A stretch of DNA of 64,000 nucleotides from Saccharopolyspora indica (GTDB lineage: Bacteria; Actinomycetota; Actinomycetes; Mycobacteriales; Pseudonocardiaceae). Each line of letters begins with the position of its first letter. Within the stretch, counting starts at the first letter, position 1. The notes below the pieces were generated by a model that saw only the letters and a program-made list of their open reading frames with translations, made no database searches and was not told the origin of the DNA. The stretch is taken from NCBI RefSeq assembly GCF_027853965.1, contig NZ_JAQGLB010000001.1, positions 769,226 to 833,225 on the forward strand, read 5' to 3'. The position numbers were made by a program, and so were the translations under genes. This document shows positions 1 to 8,391 of the stretch, piece by piece.

Positions 1-294
1 GGCGAGTCGGGAGACGCGGAGGCCGCTGCGGCCGAGTTGTCGGTGTTCCACGCTGGGGAGGGTATTCGGTGCGGGGGCGGGTGTCGGTGAGGTTGGGGCG
101 GCGGGTCTGGCCGGTGGTGTGCTGGATCACAGGACCGGCTCGTTGCGGTGGGTGATCGGCTGGTCGCTGGGCCGGGTGATGGGGCGGGGATCGGGTGGTG
201 CGGGGGATGCTGCAAGATTTGGGTCGGTCTTCCGGCTGCCCCATCGCCGGGGTGCGTGCCGGTTTCATCCCGACTTGTGCTGGAGTGGGTTTCG
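1..294. other. Left edge, no convincing gene
   Basis: On the plus strand a short open stretch runs from base 1 to a TGA at 88-90 and could be the last 29 codons of a gene truncated by the window edge, but it is glycine/arginine-rich and matches nothing I recognise. The rest up to the uppP start holds only GC-driven shadow frames. I see no clear promoter. Confidence 0.3.
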
Positions 295-1125
295 TTGTCG
301 TGGTTGCAGGCCATGGTGCTGGCCGTGGTCCAGGGGCTGACCGAGTTCCTGCCGATCTCGTCGTCCGGGCATTTGCGGATCGTCTCGGAGTTGTTCTTCG
401 GTGCCGACGCGGGTGCGTCGTTCACCGCGGTGACGCAGATCGGCACCGAACTGGCGGTGGTGATCTACTTCGCCAAGGACATCGTGCGGTTGGTGGCGGT
501 GTGGTTCCGCGGGTTGTTCAACGCCGAGGTGCGGCGGACGCAGGACTACCGGCTGGCGTGGTACGTGATCGTGGGCAGCATCCCGATCGGGGTGCTGGGC
601 CTGCTGTTCCAGGACTACATCCGCTCGACGTTCCGCAGCCTGTGGATCACCGGCGCGATGCTGATCGTGTTCGGCGTGCTGATGGGGCTGGCGGAGCGGT
701 TCGGTCAGCAGCGCCGCAACCAGGAACGCCTGCAGCTGCGCGATGGCGTGGTGATGGGCTTCGCGCAGTCGCTGGCGCTGATCCCGGGTGTGTCGCGGTC
801 CGGTGGGACGATCACGGCCGGTCTGACGCTGGGCCTGGACCGGCCGACGGCCGTGCGGTTCTCCTTCCTGCTGGCGATCCCGGCGGTGTTCGCGGCGGGG
901 CTTTCGGAGATCCCGCACGTCTTCGAGCCCAGCGCGACGGGCTTGCAGCCGTCGGTGGCGCAGATGGTGGTGGCCACCGTGGTGGCCGGGGTGGTCGGGT
1001 ACGCGGTGATCGCGTGGCTGCTGCGCTTCGTCGAGCGCCACAGCGTCTACCTGTTCGTCTGGTACCGGATCGCGCTGGGCCTGCTGGTGTTCGCGCTGCT
1101 GGGCTTCGGCGTCATGCAGCCGTGA
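295..1125 (+). CDS. uppP: Undecaprenyl-diphosphatase UppP (BacA family)
   Basis: Integral membrane enzyme that dephosphorylates undecaprenyl diphosphate to recycle the lipid carrier of peptidoglycan and other envelope polymers; overexpression classically gives bacitracin resistance. The family signature [14 protein letters not shown] is at residues 13-26 with the catalytic Glu17, and the second motif PGVSRSGGT is at 164-172 with Arg168. About eight hydrophobic segments follow the family pattern. I chose the TTG at 295 because it yields the usual family N-terminus ([14 protein letters not shown]) and a normal length of 276 residues; upstream in-frame codons add a non-conserved arginine-rich tail. 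The Shine-Dalgarno (GGAG) is weak. The phosphatase downstream is on the same strand with a gap of about 80 bases and may be co-transcribed. Confidence 0.93.
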   Translation: MSWLQAMVLAVVQGLTEFLPISSSGHLRIVSELFFGADAGASFTAVTQIGTELAVVIYFAKDIVRLVAVWFRGLFNAEVRRTQDYRLAWYVIVGSIPIGVLGLLFQDYIRSTFRSLWITGAMLIVFGVLMGLAERFGQQRRNQERLQLRDGVVMGFAQSLALIPGVSRSGGTITAGLTLGLDRPTAVRFSFLLAIPAVFAAGLSEIPHVFEPSATGLQPSVAQMVVATVVAGVVGYAVIAWLLRFVERHSVYLFVWYRIALGLLVFALLGFGVMQP

Positions 1126-1207
1126 TCTGACCTCGACCCGGGAAGCGCGGTCCGTGCCGGTGGGCGCGGGCCGCGCTCCTTTTTCGGCGGCCACTACCCT
1201 CGCGGGC

Positions 1208-1885
1208 GTGGCGACTCTCATCTTGTTGCGGCATGCGCGTTCAGCGGCCAACGGTTCGGGGATTCTGGCGGGCCGGTCGGCCGGTGTGGGTTTGGACGAG
1301 ACCGGGAGGGGGCAGGCCGCCGGTCTGGCGGAGCGGCTGTCGGGGGTGCCGTTGCGGGAGGTGGTGGTCTCGCCGCTGCAGCGGTGCCAGGAGACCGTGG
1401 CCGGCCTGGTGGCGCAGCGGGAGCTCTCGCCGGTGGTCGAACCGGATCTGGTCGAGGTGGACTACGGGCGGTGGACCGGCCGCAAGATCAGCGAGCTGAC
1501 CGAGGAACCGTTGTGGCGGGTGGTGCAGCAGCACCCGTCGGCGGCGGTGTTCCCCGATGGCGAGGGCCTGGCGCAGGTGCAGGCGCGGGCGGTGGCCGCA
1601 GTGCGGGCGTGGGACCGGAAGCTGGCCGACGAGGAGGTGTGGCTGGCTTGCACGCACGGCGACGTGATCAAGGCGGTGCTGGCCGACGCGCTGGGCATGC
1701 ACCTGGATGCCTTCCAGCGGATCGTGGTCGATCCGTGTTCGGTGAGCGTGGTGCGCTACACCCGGACGCGGCCGTTCGTGGTGAAGGTCAACGACACCGG
1801 CGGGGACGTCTCGGCGCTGGTGCCGCCGAAGGCCTCCGGTGCCTCGGATGCGGTGGTGGGCGGATCGACCGGGGCATCGGCATAG
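1208..1885 (+). CDS. Histidine phosphatase (phosphoglycerate-mutase-like, MSMEG_4193 type)
   Basis: Cytosolic phosphohydrolase of the histidine phosphatase superfamily, substrate unknown. The phosphate-accepting His is in LLRHAR (His9), the partner His150 lies in CTHGDVI, and the conserved acid region follows the usual order. Length 225 residues is typical of the actinobacterial MSMEG_4193-like group. The GTG at 1208 puts the first strand (MATLILLRHA) at the N-terminus as in relatives; the longer frame from 1154 adds an unconserved 18-residue tail. It follows uppP on the same strand. In several actinobacteria this phosphatase sits near uppP, which suggests a housekeeping block rather than membership of the biosynthetic locus that starts next. 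Confidence 0.85.
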   Translation: MATLILLRHARSAANGSGILAGRSAGVGLDETGRGQAAGLAERLSGVPLREVVVSPLQRCQETVAGLVAQRELSPVVEPDLVEVDYGRWTGRKISELTEEPLWRVVQQHPSAAVFPDGEGLAQVQARAVAAVRAWDRKLADEEVWLACTHGDVIKAVLADALGMHLDAFQRIVVDPCSVSVVRYTRTRPFVVKVNDTGGDVSALVPPKASGASDAVVGGSTGASA

Positions 1886-2008
1886 GCGCTCGGCGGCCGG
1901 GCGGTCGAAGCGGATCCGGCGATCGGTAGATATTCACATTCCTCCTGGACATCTGGTTAGGTCGTGTCAGCAGACGGAGAAACTGGTTGCCGAGCAGCAG
2001 GAGGTTTC

Positions 2009-3061
2009 TTGTCCAGCGATGCGCATTCCACCGGTGAGGACGCCGAGGTCCTCCAGATCGCCCAGATGGCCACGCTGTTCACGCCGTGGTCCTTGCGGCT
2101 GGCGGTGACCTTCCGGCTTCCCGATCTCGTGGCCGGGGGTTGCACGGCTCTCGGTGAGCTCGCCGAGCGATCCGGCACCGACCCCGCCGCGCTGCGGCGG
2201 GTGGTGCGGCACCTGACGAATCTGGGGTTGTTCCGCCGGATCGACGACGAGCACGTCGAGCTCACCGGTCGCGGTCGGGTCCTGTGCGCCGACCACCCGT
2301 CGCAGACCGCTCGTTTCCTGGACCAGAACGATGCGTTCGCCCGCCGCACCGACCAGGCCATCCCCGGCCTGCTGGAGTCGGTGCGCACCGGCGCGGCCGC
2401 GTGGGAGTCGCGCTTCGGCCGTCCTTTCTGGACTGATCTGGCCGCCGACGAGGAGTTCTCCGCTTCGTTCGACGCCGCGATGGCGGTGCACGCCGCCCGG
2501 TTCGCGCCGGCGATCGCCGAAGGTTACGGCTGGTCCGGGGTGCGGCACGTGGTCGACGTGGGCGGCGGGACCGGGCAGGTCATCGCCGAGCTGCTGCGCC
2601 GGTACCCGCATCTCACCGGCACGTTGGTGGATCTGCCCGGCACCGTCGAGCGTGCGGCGGCGAGCCCGGAGCTGGCCGCGCTGGCCGGGCGGTGCGCGGT
2701 GGTGGGGCAGAGCTTCTTCGAGGTGTTGCCCGACGACGGTGATGTCTACCTGCTGTCCAACATCGTCCACGACTGGCCTGATGAGGACAGTGTGGACATC
2801 CTGCGGCGGTGTGCGGCCGCTGCCGGTCCGGGAGGCCGGGTCCTGCTGGCCGAGCGGGTGGTGGCCGATACCGGCAGCGAGGCGTCGCGGCGGTTCGTCA
2901 GCCAGCGGGACATGGCGATGCTGCTGCTGATGGGCGCCGCGGAACGCGGTCTCGAGGAGTTCGGGGCCCTGGGTGCGGCGGCGGGCCTGAGATTGGTGAG
3001 CACGGTCTCGCTCATCGACGGGCAAGGCGTCTTCCTCCTGGAGTACGTGCCGGCTGCCTGA
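2009..3061 (+). CDS. SAM-dependent O-methyltransferase (plant/TcmN-type, Methyltransferase_2)
   Basis: Small-molecule O-methyltransferase of the family that includes TcmN and DnrK, normally acting on phenolic or hydroxyl groups of natural products as a homodimer. An N-terminal winged-helix dimerisation region (about residues 20-100) precedes the Rossmann core with SAM motif VVDVGGGTG at 181-189; the expected catalytic-base His254 is in NIVHDWPDED. The TTG at 2009 has an AGGAGG Shine-Dalgarno 4 bases upstream; a GTG at 1964 would add 15 residues without a clear site. The gene ends 10 bases from the convergent P450 stop. It is the first gene of the repeat-peptide locus and a plausible tailoring enzyme there, but whether it acts on the peptide or on another metabolite is not shown by the sequence. 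Confidence 0.85.
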   Translation: MSSDAHSTGEDAEVLQIAQMATLFTPWSLRLAVTFRLPDLVAGGCTALGELAERSGTDPAALRRVVRHLTNLGLFRRIDDEHVELTGRGRVLCADHPSQTARFLDQNDAFARRTDQAIPGLLESVRTGAAAWESRFGRPFWTDLAADEEFSASFDAAMAVHAARFAPAIAEGYGWSGVRHVVDVGGGTGQVIAELLRRYPHLTGTLVDLPGTVERAAASPELAALAGRCAVVGQSFFEVLPDDGDVYLLSNIVHDWPDEDSVDILRRCAAAAGPGGRVLLAERVVADTGSEASRRFVSQRDMAMLLLMGAAERGLEEFGALGAAAGLRLVSTVSLIDGQGVFLLEYVPAA

Positions 3062-3071
3062 GCGCCGTGGC

Positions 3072-4292
3072 TCAGTGCCGCCACGTCACGTGCAGGGGCA
3101 GGCGGTGCAGTCCGATGGCCTGCAGCGGGTTCACGAAGCGGAGTTGCCCGCCGATGCCGAAGTCCTCGGTGCGCCGCAGCAGTTCTTCGAGGGCGATTCG
3201 TTGTTCCATCCGGGCCAAGGGCGCGCCGAGGCAGTAGTGGATGCCCTTGCCCAGCGCCAGGTGCCGGTTCGGGTCGCGGTCGATGCGCAACCGGTGCGCT
3301 TCGGGGAACTGGCGGGGGTCCAGGTTGGCCGAGGCCACCCACACCAGCAGGACCTGCCCTGCCGGGATGGTGCGGTCGGCCACCGTGACCTCCCGGGTGG
3401 TGCGCCGGGCCGTGGCCGGAAGCTGGCCGCGGTAGCGCAGCACCTCTTCGACCGCGGTGGGGATCGCCGCCGGGTCGGCCCGCAGCGCGGTTGCGGTGCC
3501 GGGGTGCGTGCTCAGCAGGTGGATCGCGTTGCCCAGCACCATGGTCGTGGTGATGTGCCCTGCGACCAGCAGGAATCCGCACACGCCGAGGATCTCCTCG
3601 TCGGCGAGGCGTTCGCCGTCGACCTCGACCACCGCGAGTTTGCTGACCAGGTCGGTGCCCGGCCGGTGGCGCCGCTGATCGATGATGTCGAGGAAGTACT
3701 CGTTCATCTCGCCGATCTCGGGTTCGATGGACAGCAGCATCTGCTCGGTCGGCACTATCACGGGTTCGTCGCCCCGGCCTTGGAAGAACAGCGCGTCGGC
3801 CCAGCGGCGGAACCGCTCGCGGTCGTCGAGCGGGATCTCCATGAGTTCGGCGATGACCATGAGCGGCAGCGGGTAGGCGAGTTCGGAGATGAGCTCGAAG
3901 CCCGGTGATCCGGCCACCGCGTCCAGCAGGTCCTGGGTGATCTGGCGGACGCGCGGCTCCAGGGCCTCCACCACGCGCGGTGTGAACGCCTTGCTGACCA
4001 GGCTGCGCAGCTTGCGGTGGTCGGGCGGGTCGAAGCCGTTGAACGCCCCCTTGGCCACGACGGCGAACTGCTCGGGCTGGGCGACCAGGGACCGCAGGTC
4101 CGAGGAGAAGGTCGTGTGATCGGCCATGATCGCTGCCGCGTCGGCGTAGCGGAAGACGTGCCAGTGCCCCAGTCCTTCGTCGTAGCTGATCGGTGCGCGC
4201 TCGCGCATCCTCGACCACCAGGAGACGAGCGCGTCGTACTCCGCCGGCTGGTCGCCCAGATCGAGCCCGGTGCGCTGGAGGTCCATAGGCAT
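3072..4292 (-). CDS. Cytochrome P450 (soluble bacterial class, CYP107-like)
   Basis: Haem monooxygenase of the soluble actinomycete type (406 residues), needing ferredoxin/ferredoxin reductase partners, which are not encoded nearby. Visible are the K-helix ExxR in EEVLRYR and the haem-binding loop ALGKGIHYCLGAPLAR with Cys354 as thiolate ligand. Two departures from the consensus stand out: the usual Phe at the start of the haem loop is Leu, and the I-helix reads AGHITT (244-249), so Ile247 replaces the usual acidic residue next to the conserved Thr. The ATG at 4292 follows a GAGGA site; the longer frame upstream is unlikely. It is divergent from the repeat-peptide gene across 440 bases, which makes it a prime candidate for oxidative tailoring or cross-linking of that peptide. 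Confidence 0.9.
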   Translation of the reverse strand: MPMDLQRTGLDLGDQPAEYDALVSWWSRMRERAPISYDEGLGHWHVFRYADAAAIMADHTTFSSDLRSLVAQPEQFAVVAKGAFNGFDPPDHRKLRSLVSKAFTPRVVEALEPRVRQITQDLLDAVAGSPGFELISELAYPLPLMVIAELMEIPLDDRERFRRWADALFFQGRGDEPVIVPTEQMLLSIEPEIGEMNEYFLDIIDQRRHRPGTDLVSKLAVVEVDGERLADEEILGVCGFLLVAGHITTTMVLGNAIHLLSTHPGTATALRADPAAIPTAVEEVLRYRGQLPATARRTTREVTVADRTIPAGQVLLVWVASANLDPRQFPEAHRLRIDRDPNRHLALGKGIHYCLGAPLARMEQRIALEELLRRTEDFGIGGQLRFVNPLQAIGLHRLPLHVTWRH

Positions 4293-4732
4293 TCCTGTCC
4301 TCGAGAGGGAGCGGGGAGCGAATGGCGGCCGGACACCTACGCCATCCGGAACAATGCGTGGATTCTTTTGTTCGCACCACCAGCGCCGGAATGGGTCGGC
4401 ATTTCGCTGATTTTCGCTGACTTTCACGCCGTCATGTCCGGTTCCGTGCGCCTGCTGGACCGATTGTAGCCGAAGCCGGATGGGCTGAAAGGGTGCGGCG
4501 AAGTGCGATGTGCACTCGATGAGAGTATTGATCAGGACATTGAATAATGGCAACAATGTATCCGGCGCAACTGTGCTGTCAATTCGGCAAACCGGGTTTC
4601 CGGGATGGGCCGGAGCGAGACCTTCCTGGTCGGAGTATCGATGTTTGCGCCACGGCCCGGGTTCCTGTCAGGTCCGGCCCTGCTCCCTCGTAATCCTTGT
4701 ATTTGCCGTTTCCTGAGGAAAGGAGTTGAACA
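4293..4732. promoter_or_regulatory. Divergent intergenic region of the P450 and repeat-peptide genes
   Basis: This 440-base gap is less GC-rich than its neighbours, particularly 4500-4580, as expected for a promoter region. A 6-base inverted repeat (ACATTG / CAATGT) at 4537-4542 and 4554-4559 has an 11-base spacer and could be a regulator site. No coding frame has a good ribosome binding site. The Shine-Dalgarno AAAGGAG of the peptide gene is at 4719-4725. Confidence 0.5.
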
Positions 4733-4912
4733 ATGGTTACGACCTGGGTGTCCGACCGCGCGGAAGCTACCTGGTTCTCCGACCGCTCGGAGGCCACGTG
4801 GTTCTCCGACCGTACCGAGGCCACGTGGTTCTCCGACCGCGCTGAGGCCACGACGTGGTTCTCCGACCGCGCGAGCCACGCCCACGGGCTCTACGAGCTC
4901 GTGAGCTGCTGA
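4733..4912 (+). CDS. Repeat-containing small peptide, candidate multi-core RiPP precursor
   Basis: A 59-residue peptide that I do not recognise from a named family. It contains five copies of Trp-(Phe/Val)-Ser-Asp-Arg at residues 5-9, 14-18, 23-27, 32-36 and 42-46. They are separated by (Ala/Ser/Thr)-Glu-Ala-Thr linkers, with one extra Thr in the last linker, and a non-repeat tail SHAHGLYELVSC ends in Cys. The ATG has a textbook AAAGGAG site 7 bases upstream. Between units GAA/GAG, GCT/GCC, ACC/ACG and CGC/CGT differ synonymously, and the only insertion is a whole ACG codon, so selection acts on this reading frame. It is followed after 76 bases by an exporter and then by tailoring-type enzymes, and is divergent from a P450. 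The inferred role is a precursor whose repeats become several product copies. A structural repeat peptide or metal/ligand-binding peptide is the main alternative. Confidence 0.8.
   Translation: MVTTWVSDRAEATWFSDRSEATWFSDRTEATWFSDRAEATTWFSDRASHAHGLYELVSC
4745..4870 (+). repeat. Five tandem W-(F/V)-S-D-R coding units
   Basis: Coding tandem repeat of about 27 bases per unit (30 for the fourth-to-fifth interval because of one inserted codon). The invariant core TGGTTCTCCGACCG occurs in units 2-5; unit 1 has GTG (Val) for TTC. Substitutions between units are mostly third-position, which distinguishes it from a recent DNA-level expansion. The CCACGTGG palindrome that recurs is part of the Ala-Thr-Trp codons. 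Confidence 0.85.
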
Positions 4913-4988
4913 TAGCGGTCACGTTCCACGCGGGCCGGTCACCGCACCGGTGGCCGGCCCGCACCCGCGAGCACGGAAGGCTGGAGAT

Positions 4989-5861
4989 TTGATCGCACTG
5001 GGAATCGCCCTGGTGGCCATCGCCGCGGTCGCGCACGCCGGCTGGAACGTCTGCGCGAAGCGGCTGTCCGACGGCGGCGCACCGTTCGTCTGGCTCTACA
5101 AAGTCGTCGGAAGCGTGGTCGTCCTCCCGGTGGGCATCGTCACCCTGGTGCTGACCTCCGGCGAAGTGCACTTCGGCTACTGGCTGATCGCCGTCAGCGT
5201 CGGTGCCGTGCTGCAGCTGTCCTACTACCTGCTGCTCCAGCGCGGCTACGCGACCTCGGACCTGTCGGTGATCTACCCGCTCTCCAGCGGGATGGCGCCG
5301 CTGTTCGCGGTCGTGGCGGCGATGATCCTGCTCGGTGAACGGCCCAGCCCGATGGGATTCCTGGCCGTGGCGGTGGTCATCGCCGGGGTGGTGGTGATCA
5401 GCGTCCACAGCTCGCAGGGCGATTCCCCCCGCGGCACCAAGCTCAACGGCGTGCTCTACGGGGCCCTGATCGGTGCCGCCAACGCCTTGGCGACGGTGTG
5501 GGACAAGCAGGCCGTCAGCGGGATGGCGCTGTCGCCGTTCCTGGTCTACTGGGGCATCTCGATGTTCGAGGTCCTGCTGCTGGCCCCCTTCGTGCTGCCC
5601 CAGCGGGACCGCCTTTCCCGGTTGTGGCGCCAGCACCGCAGGGAAGTGCTGATCGTCGGCGTCCTGGCCCCCACGGCCTACATTCTCGTGCTGTTCTCGA
5701 TGAGGCTGGCGCCGGTGAGCGTGATCGCGCCGGCGAAGGAGCTGAGCATCGTGATGGCGCTGTTCGGCGCGTGGTTCTTCCTGAAGGAGCGGGAGATCCT
5801 GCGCCGATTCCTGGGAGCTATGGTCGTGATCAGCGGCGTGTTGATGCTGACGTTCTCGTGA
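4989..5861 (+). CDS. EamA/DMT-family transporter
   Basis: Membrane exporter of the drug/metabolite transporter superfamily: 290 residues forming about ten hydrophobic segments as two EamA repeats (roughly 5-140 and 150-290). The second repeat ends in GAWFFLKEREILRRFLGA as is usual. The TTG at 4989 has a CTGGAG site 5 bases upstream and starts directly with a membrane helix; an upstream in-frame GTG would add a charged stretch. It lies 76 bases after the repeat-peptide gene on the same strand and so probably shares its transcript. The natural inference is export of the locus product or a precursor metabolite. Substrates of DMT proteins cannot be read from sequence. Confidence 0.87.
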   Translation: MIALGIALVAIAAVAHAGWNVCAKRLSDGGAPFVWLYKVVGSVVVLPVGIVTLVLTSGEVHFGYWLIAVSVGAVLQLSYYLLLQRGYATSDLSVIYPLSSGMAPLFAVVAAMILLGERPSPMGFLAVAVVIAGVVVISVHSSQGDSPRGTKLNGVLYGALIGAANALATVWDKQAVSGMALSPFLVYWGISMFEVLLLAPFVLPQRDRLSRLWRQHRREVLIVGVLAPTAYILVLFSMRLAPVSVIAPAKELSIVMALFGAWFFLKEREILRRFLGAMVVISGVLMLTFS

Positions 5862-5988
5862 GAACCACCTGCGCGCGGGCGCCCGCGATCCGGGATCGTC
5901 TCCGGCCGGAGAGCCGGAATGCGGGCGGTAATTCGGTCAATTCACTCGGCAAGTCGGTCTGATATGTCAACGCGAGCACGGGAGAATT

Positions 5989-6987
5989 ATGTCTGGAAAA
6001 AAGGTCTTGGTCACCGGTGGTGCTGGTTTCATCGGCCGCAACATGATCCGCCAGATGGTCGCGGACGGATACGAGATCACATCCCTGGACAATTACAAGA
6101 TCGGTGGTAAGGAATTCCTCCCGGTCGACGTGGCGCAGCAGGTCAACTGGGTCGAGGGCGATTCCCGGGACTTCGGGCTGCTCTCCGAACTGGTCCGCGG
6201 CAAGGACGGCGTCATCCACCTGGCCGCACCGTCGTCGTTCCTGATGTACGAAGAGGACCCCATCGACGGGGCGTCGGTGACCACCCAGGGCTTCCTCAAC
6301 GTGCTGGAGGCGATGCGGCGCAACGACGTGCGCAAACTCGTCTACGCCAGCACCAGCGCGGTCTACGAGGGCAACCCGGTGCCCTACGTGGAGGGCATGA
6401 CGATCGACCCGCCCGACCTCAAGGCGCTGTCGAAGAAGTGGAACGAGGACGCCGCCCACCAGTACTCCACGCGCTACGGGATCAAGGCCATCGGGCTGCG
6501 CCCGTTCAGCGTCTACGGCCACGACGAGTTCAGCAAGGGCGGCTACGCCAACGTCATCTCGCTGTTCGCCTGGGCAGCGGTCAGCAAGACCAACCCGGTC
6601 GTGTGGGGCGACGGGCAGCAGACCCGGGACTTCATCTACGTCGACGACGCGGGCCTGGCCTTCCAGCGCGCCCTGGAAGCCGACCTGGACACCCAGGAGT
6701 TCAACGTCGGCACCGGCATCGAGACCACCTTCACCGAGGCGATCGCGATGGTCGAGCAGGAACTGGGCGTGTCGCTGGCCCCGAAGTTCGTCGACGTGCC
6801 GATCGCCATCTACGCCCACCGCCTGCTGGCCGACACCACCCGAGCCGAGAACGTGCTGGGGTTCCGCGCGCGAACCAGCGTGCGCGAAGGCGTGCGCCGG
6901 GTCGTGGAGGCCACCAAGCGGGCGCAGCGGGACTGGCCGGAACTGGCAACGGCGCAGATGTACTTCGAAACCCTGCCCCAGCACTGA
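5989..6987 (+). CDS. NAD-dependent epimerase/dehydratase (extended SDR), atypical active site
   Basis: Extended short-chain dehydrogenase of the nucleotide-sugar epimerase/dehydratase type (332 residues). The NAD-binding motif GGAGFIG is at residues 10-16, a LRPFSVYG substrate-loop motif follows the active-site region, and FIYVDDAG is conserved. The active-site segment aligns as KALSK at 145-149 where the family has YxxxK, so the catalytic Tyr appears replaced by Lys while the Lys is kept. The upstream residues TSAVYEG look normal. An ATG with a GGGAGA site starts the gene. A 91-base gap with a strong palindrome separates it from the glycosyltransferase. Inferred role: supply or alteration of an activated sugar for the following GT4 enzyme, unless the missing Tyr means a changed chemistry. 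Confidence 0.82.
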   Translation: MSGKKVLVTGGAGFIGRNMIRQMVADGYEITSLDNYKIGGKEFLPVDVAQQVNWVEGDSRDFGLLSELVRGKDGVIHLAAPSSFLMYEEDPIDGASVTTQGFLNVLEAMRRNDVRKLVYASTSAVYEGNPVPYVEGMTIDPPDLKALSKKWNEDAAHQYSTRYGIKAIGLRPFSVYGHDEFSKGGYANVISLFAWAAVSKTNPVVWGDGQQTRDFIYVDDAGLAFQRALEADLDTQEFNVGTGIETTFTEAIAMVEQELGVSLAPKFVDVPIAIYAHRLLADTTRAENVLGFRARTSVREGVRRVVEATKRAQRDWPELATAQMYFETLPQH

Positions 6988-7018
6988 CCGCGGCACCGGC
7001 CACCACCGGGGACGAGCA

Positions 7019-7044
7019 GCGGAGGCGCCGGCCGGCGCCTCCGC
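7019..7044 (+). terminator. Perfect 26-base palindrome between epimerase and glycosyltransferase genes
   Basis: Arms GCGGAGGCGCC and GGCGCCTCCGC flank a GGCC centre, giving a completely self-complementary element inside an otherwise co-directional gene row. There is no U tract, so it may act as an attenuator or transcript-stability element rather than a full terminator. Confidence 0.5.
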
Positions 7045-7078
7045 CCCGACCAACACCAGCAGCGCAGAAGCGGAGCCG

Positions 7079-8359
7079 ATGAGCAGGGTACTGGCCCTCA
7101 CCGACGCACCCGACGACGTCGAACGATTCTGCCGCGGCAGAGAACTGATGCTGTTCCGGATCGGGCAACTGCTGCCCGAGCAGCACGACTTCACCGCCTT
7201 CGAGCAGCAGTACCAGAAGCTGAAGTCCGCATGCGATCTCTCCACGATCGACCTGGTCATCGCCGAGTACATCGAGGCGCTGCCACTGCTGTACTTCATG
7301 CGCCGCGACGGATACCACTGCCCTGCGCTGATGATCCCGCACACCAACCCCTACCCGCTGAACATCCTCTTCTACTTCCTGCTGATCGCCCAGCACCCCC
7401 ACCCCGGCGACCTGGTGATCTGCGGCTCGGCCAACGCCGCCAGCGCCTACCGGCACATCACCGGCATCCCCGCGGCCAACATCTGCACCTTCGGGATCAA
7501 GAACATCTACCGGCCGGGCGACCGCGACCGCGCCCGCAGCAACCTCGGCCTGCCCGCGGACCGGCCGATCCTGCTCTACACCGGGCGGTTCATGAACGAC
7601 AAGGGACTGGCCCCGCTGCTGGCCGGCTACCACCGCCTCCGCGCGGCGGACCCGGAGCTGCTGCTGGTCATGTCCACCACCCACCTGGACACCCGCTACC
7701 ACAACCAGCTGGCCGCGCAGCTGGAGCACGTCGTGCGCTTCCAGCGCCTGGACCGCGCGCAGACCGTGGACCTCTACAACGCCGCCGACGTCTACGTCTC
7801 CGGTGCCACCAGCATCTTCGAGACCTACGGCAAAGCCCCGCTGGAAGCGATGGCGTGCGGGCTGCCGGTGGTCGTGCCGCGCTTCGACGGATTTCCCTAC
7901 TACGTCAACGACACCAACGGGGCGCTCGTGGACGTCGACCACCACCCGCAGCCGTGCTTCACCCCCTACGACTTCGCGGTGATGAACGTCGAGGACTTCA
8001 CGGTCAAATGCCGGCAGGTGCTCGACCGCGGCACACCGCCGCAGCACCACGTCCCGGACTGGGCCACCTACGACCACACCATGGAGGTCCTCACCGAGCT
8101 GGTCGGCGAACTCCTGCAACACCCGCGCCGGACCGGCGAAGCCGAACCCTCCCGCAAGATCGACACCACGGCCTACCCGGACCCGGTGCGGCGACTGCTC
8201 GACCACTACGAGCTGACCTGCACCGACGACCTCGTCCACCGGGCGGGCCACCTCGGCCTGATCGACCGCAGGCAGCCCGGCGACACCGGCCTCCTGCGGG
8301 CGTTGCACGACGAGATCTTCCACACGATGCACGCCGAGACCAGCACCGCGACACCCTGA
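7079..8359 (+). CDS. GT4-family glycosyltransferase
   Basis: GT-B fold retaining glycosyltransferase (426 residues). The C-terminal nucleotide-sugar domain contains LLYTGRFMNDKGLAPLL and the E-x7-E signature ETYGKAPLEAMACG with Glu248 and Glu256, characteristic of family GT4. The N-terminal half is the acceptor domain and is less conserved; about 80 C-terminal residues beyond the core are unusual and helical. The ATG has a GGAG site. It belongs to the co-directional row starting at the repeat peptide and stands between a sugar-nucleotide enzyme and a PP-loop enzyme. It could glycosylate the peptide product or build a sugar-derived side component. The acceptor is not predictable from sequence. 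Confidence 0.85.
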   Translation: MSRVLALTDAPDDVERFCRGRELMLFRIGQLLPEQHDFTAFEQQYQKLKSACDLSTIDLVIAEYIEALPLLYFMRRDGYHCPALMIPHTNPYPLNILFYFLLIAQHPHPGDLVICGSANAASAYRHITGIPAANICTFGIKNIYRPGDRDRARSNLGLPADRPILLYTGRFMNDKGLAPLLAGYHRLRAADPELLLVMSTTHLDTRYHNQLAAQLEHVVRFQRLDRAQTVDLYNAADVYVSGATSIFETYGKAPLEAMACGLPVVVPRFDGFPYYVNDTNGALVDVDHHPQPCFTPYDFAVMNVEDFTVKCRQVLDRGTPPQHHVPDWATYDHTMEVLTELVGELLQHPRRTGEAEPSRKIDTTAYPDPVRRLLDHYELTCTDDLVHRAGHLGLIDRRQPGDTGLLRALHDEIFHTMHAETSTATP

Positions 8360-8391
8360 CGCACCGCCGAATCCGCGAAGGACTGGCACCG

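Noticed and set aside
265..1251. Long minus-strand frame opposite uppP
   Set aside because: A GC-bias shadow of the conserved UppP gene, His/Arg/Gln-rich and without domain character.
4733..4912. CRISPR-like or plain DNA tandem repeat explanation for the peptide repeats
   Set aside because: Unit length is codon-exact, substitutions are mostly synonymous, the only insertion is a whole codon, and spacers as in CRISPR are absent.
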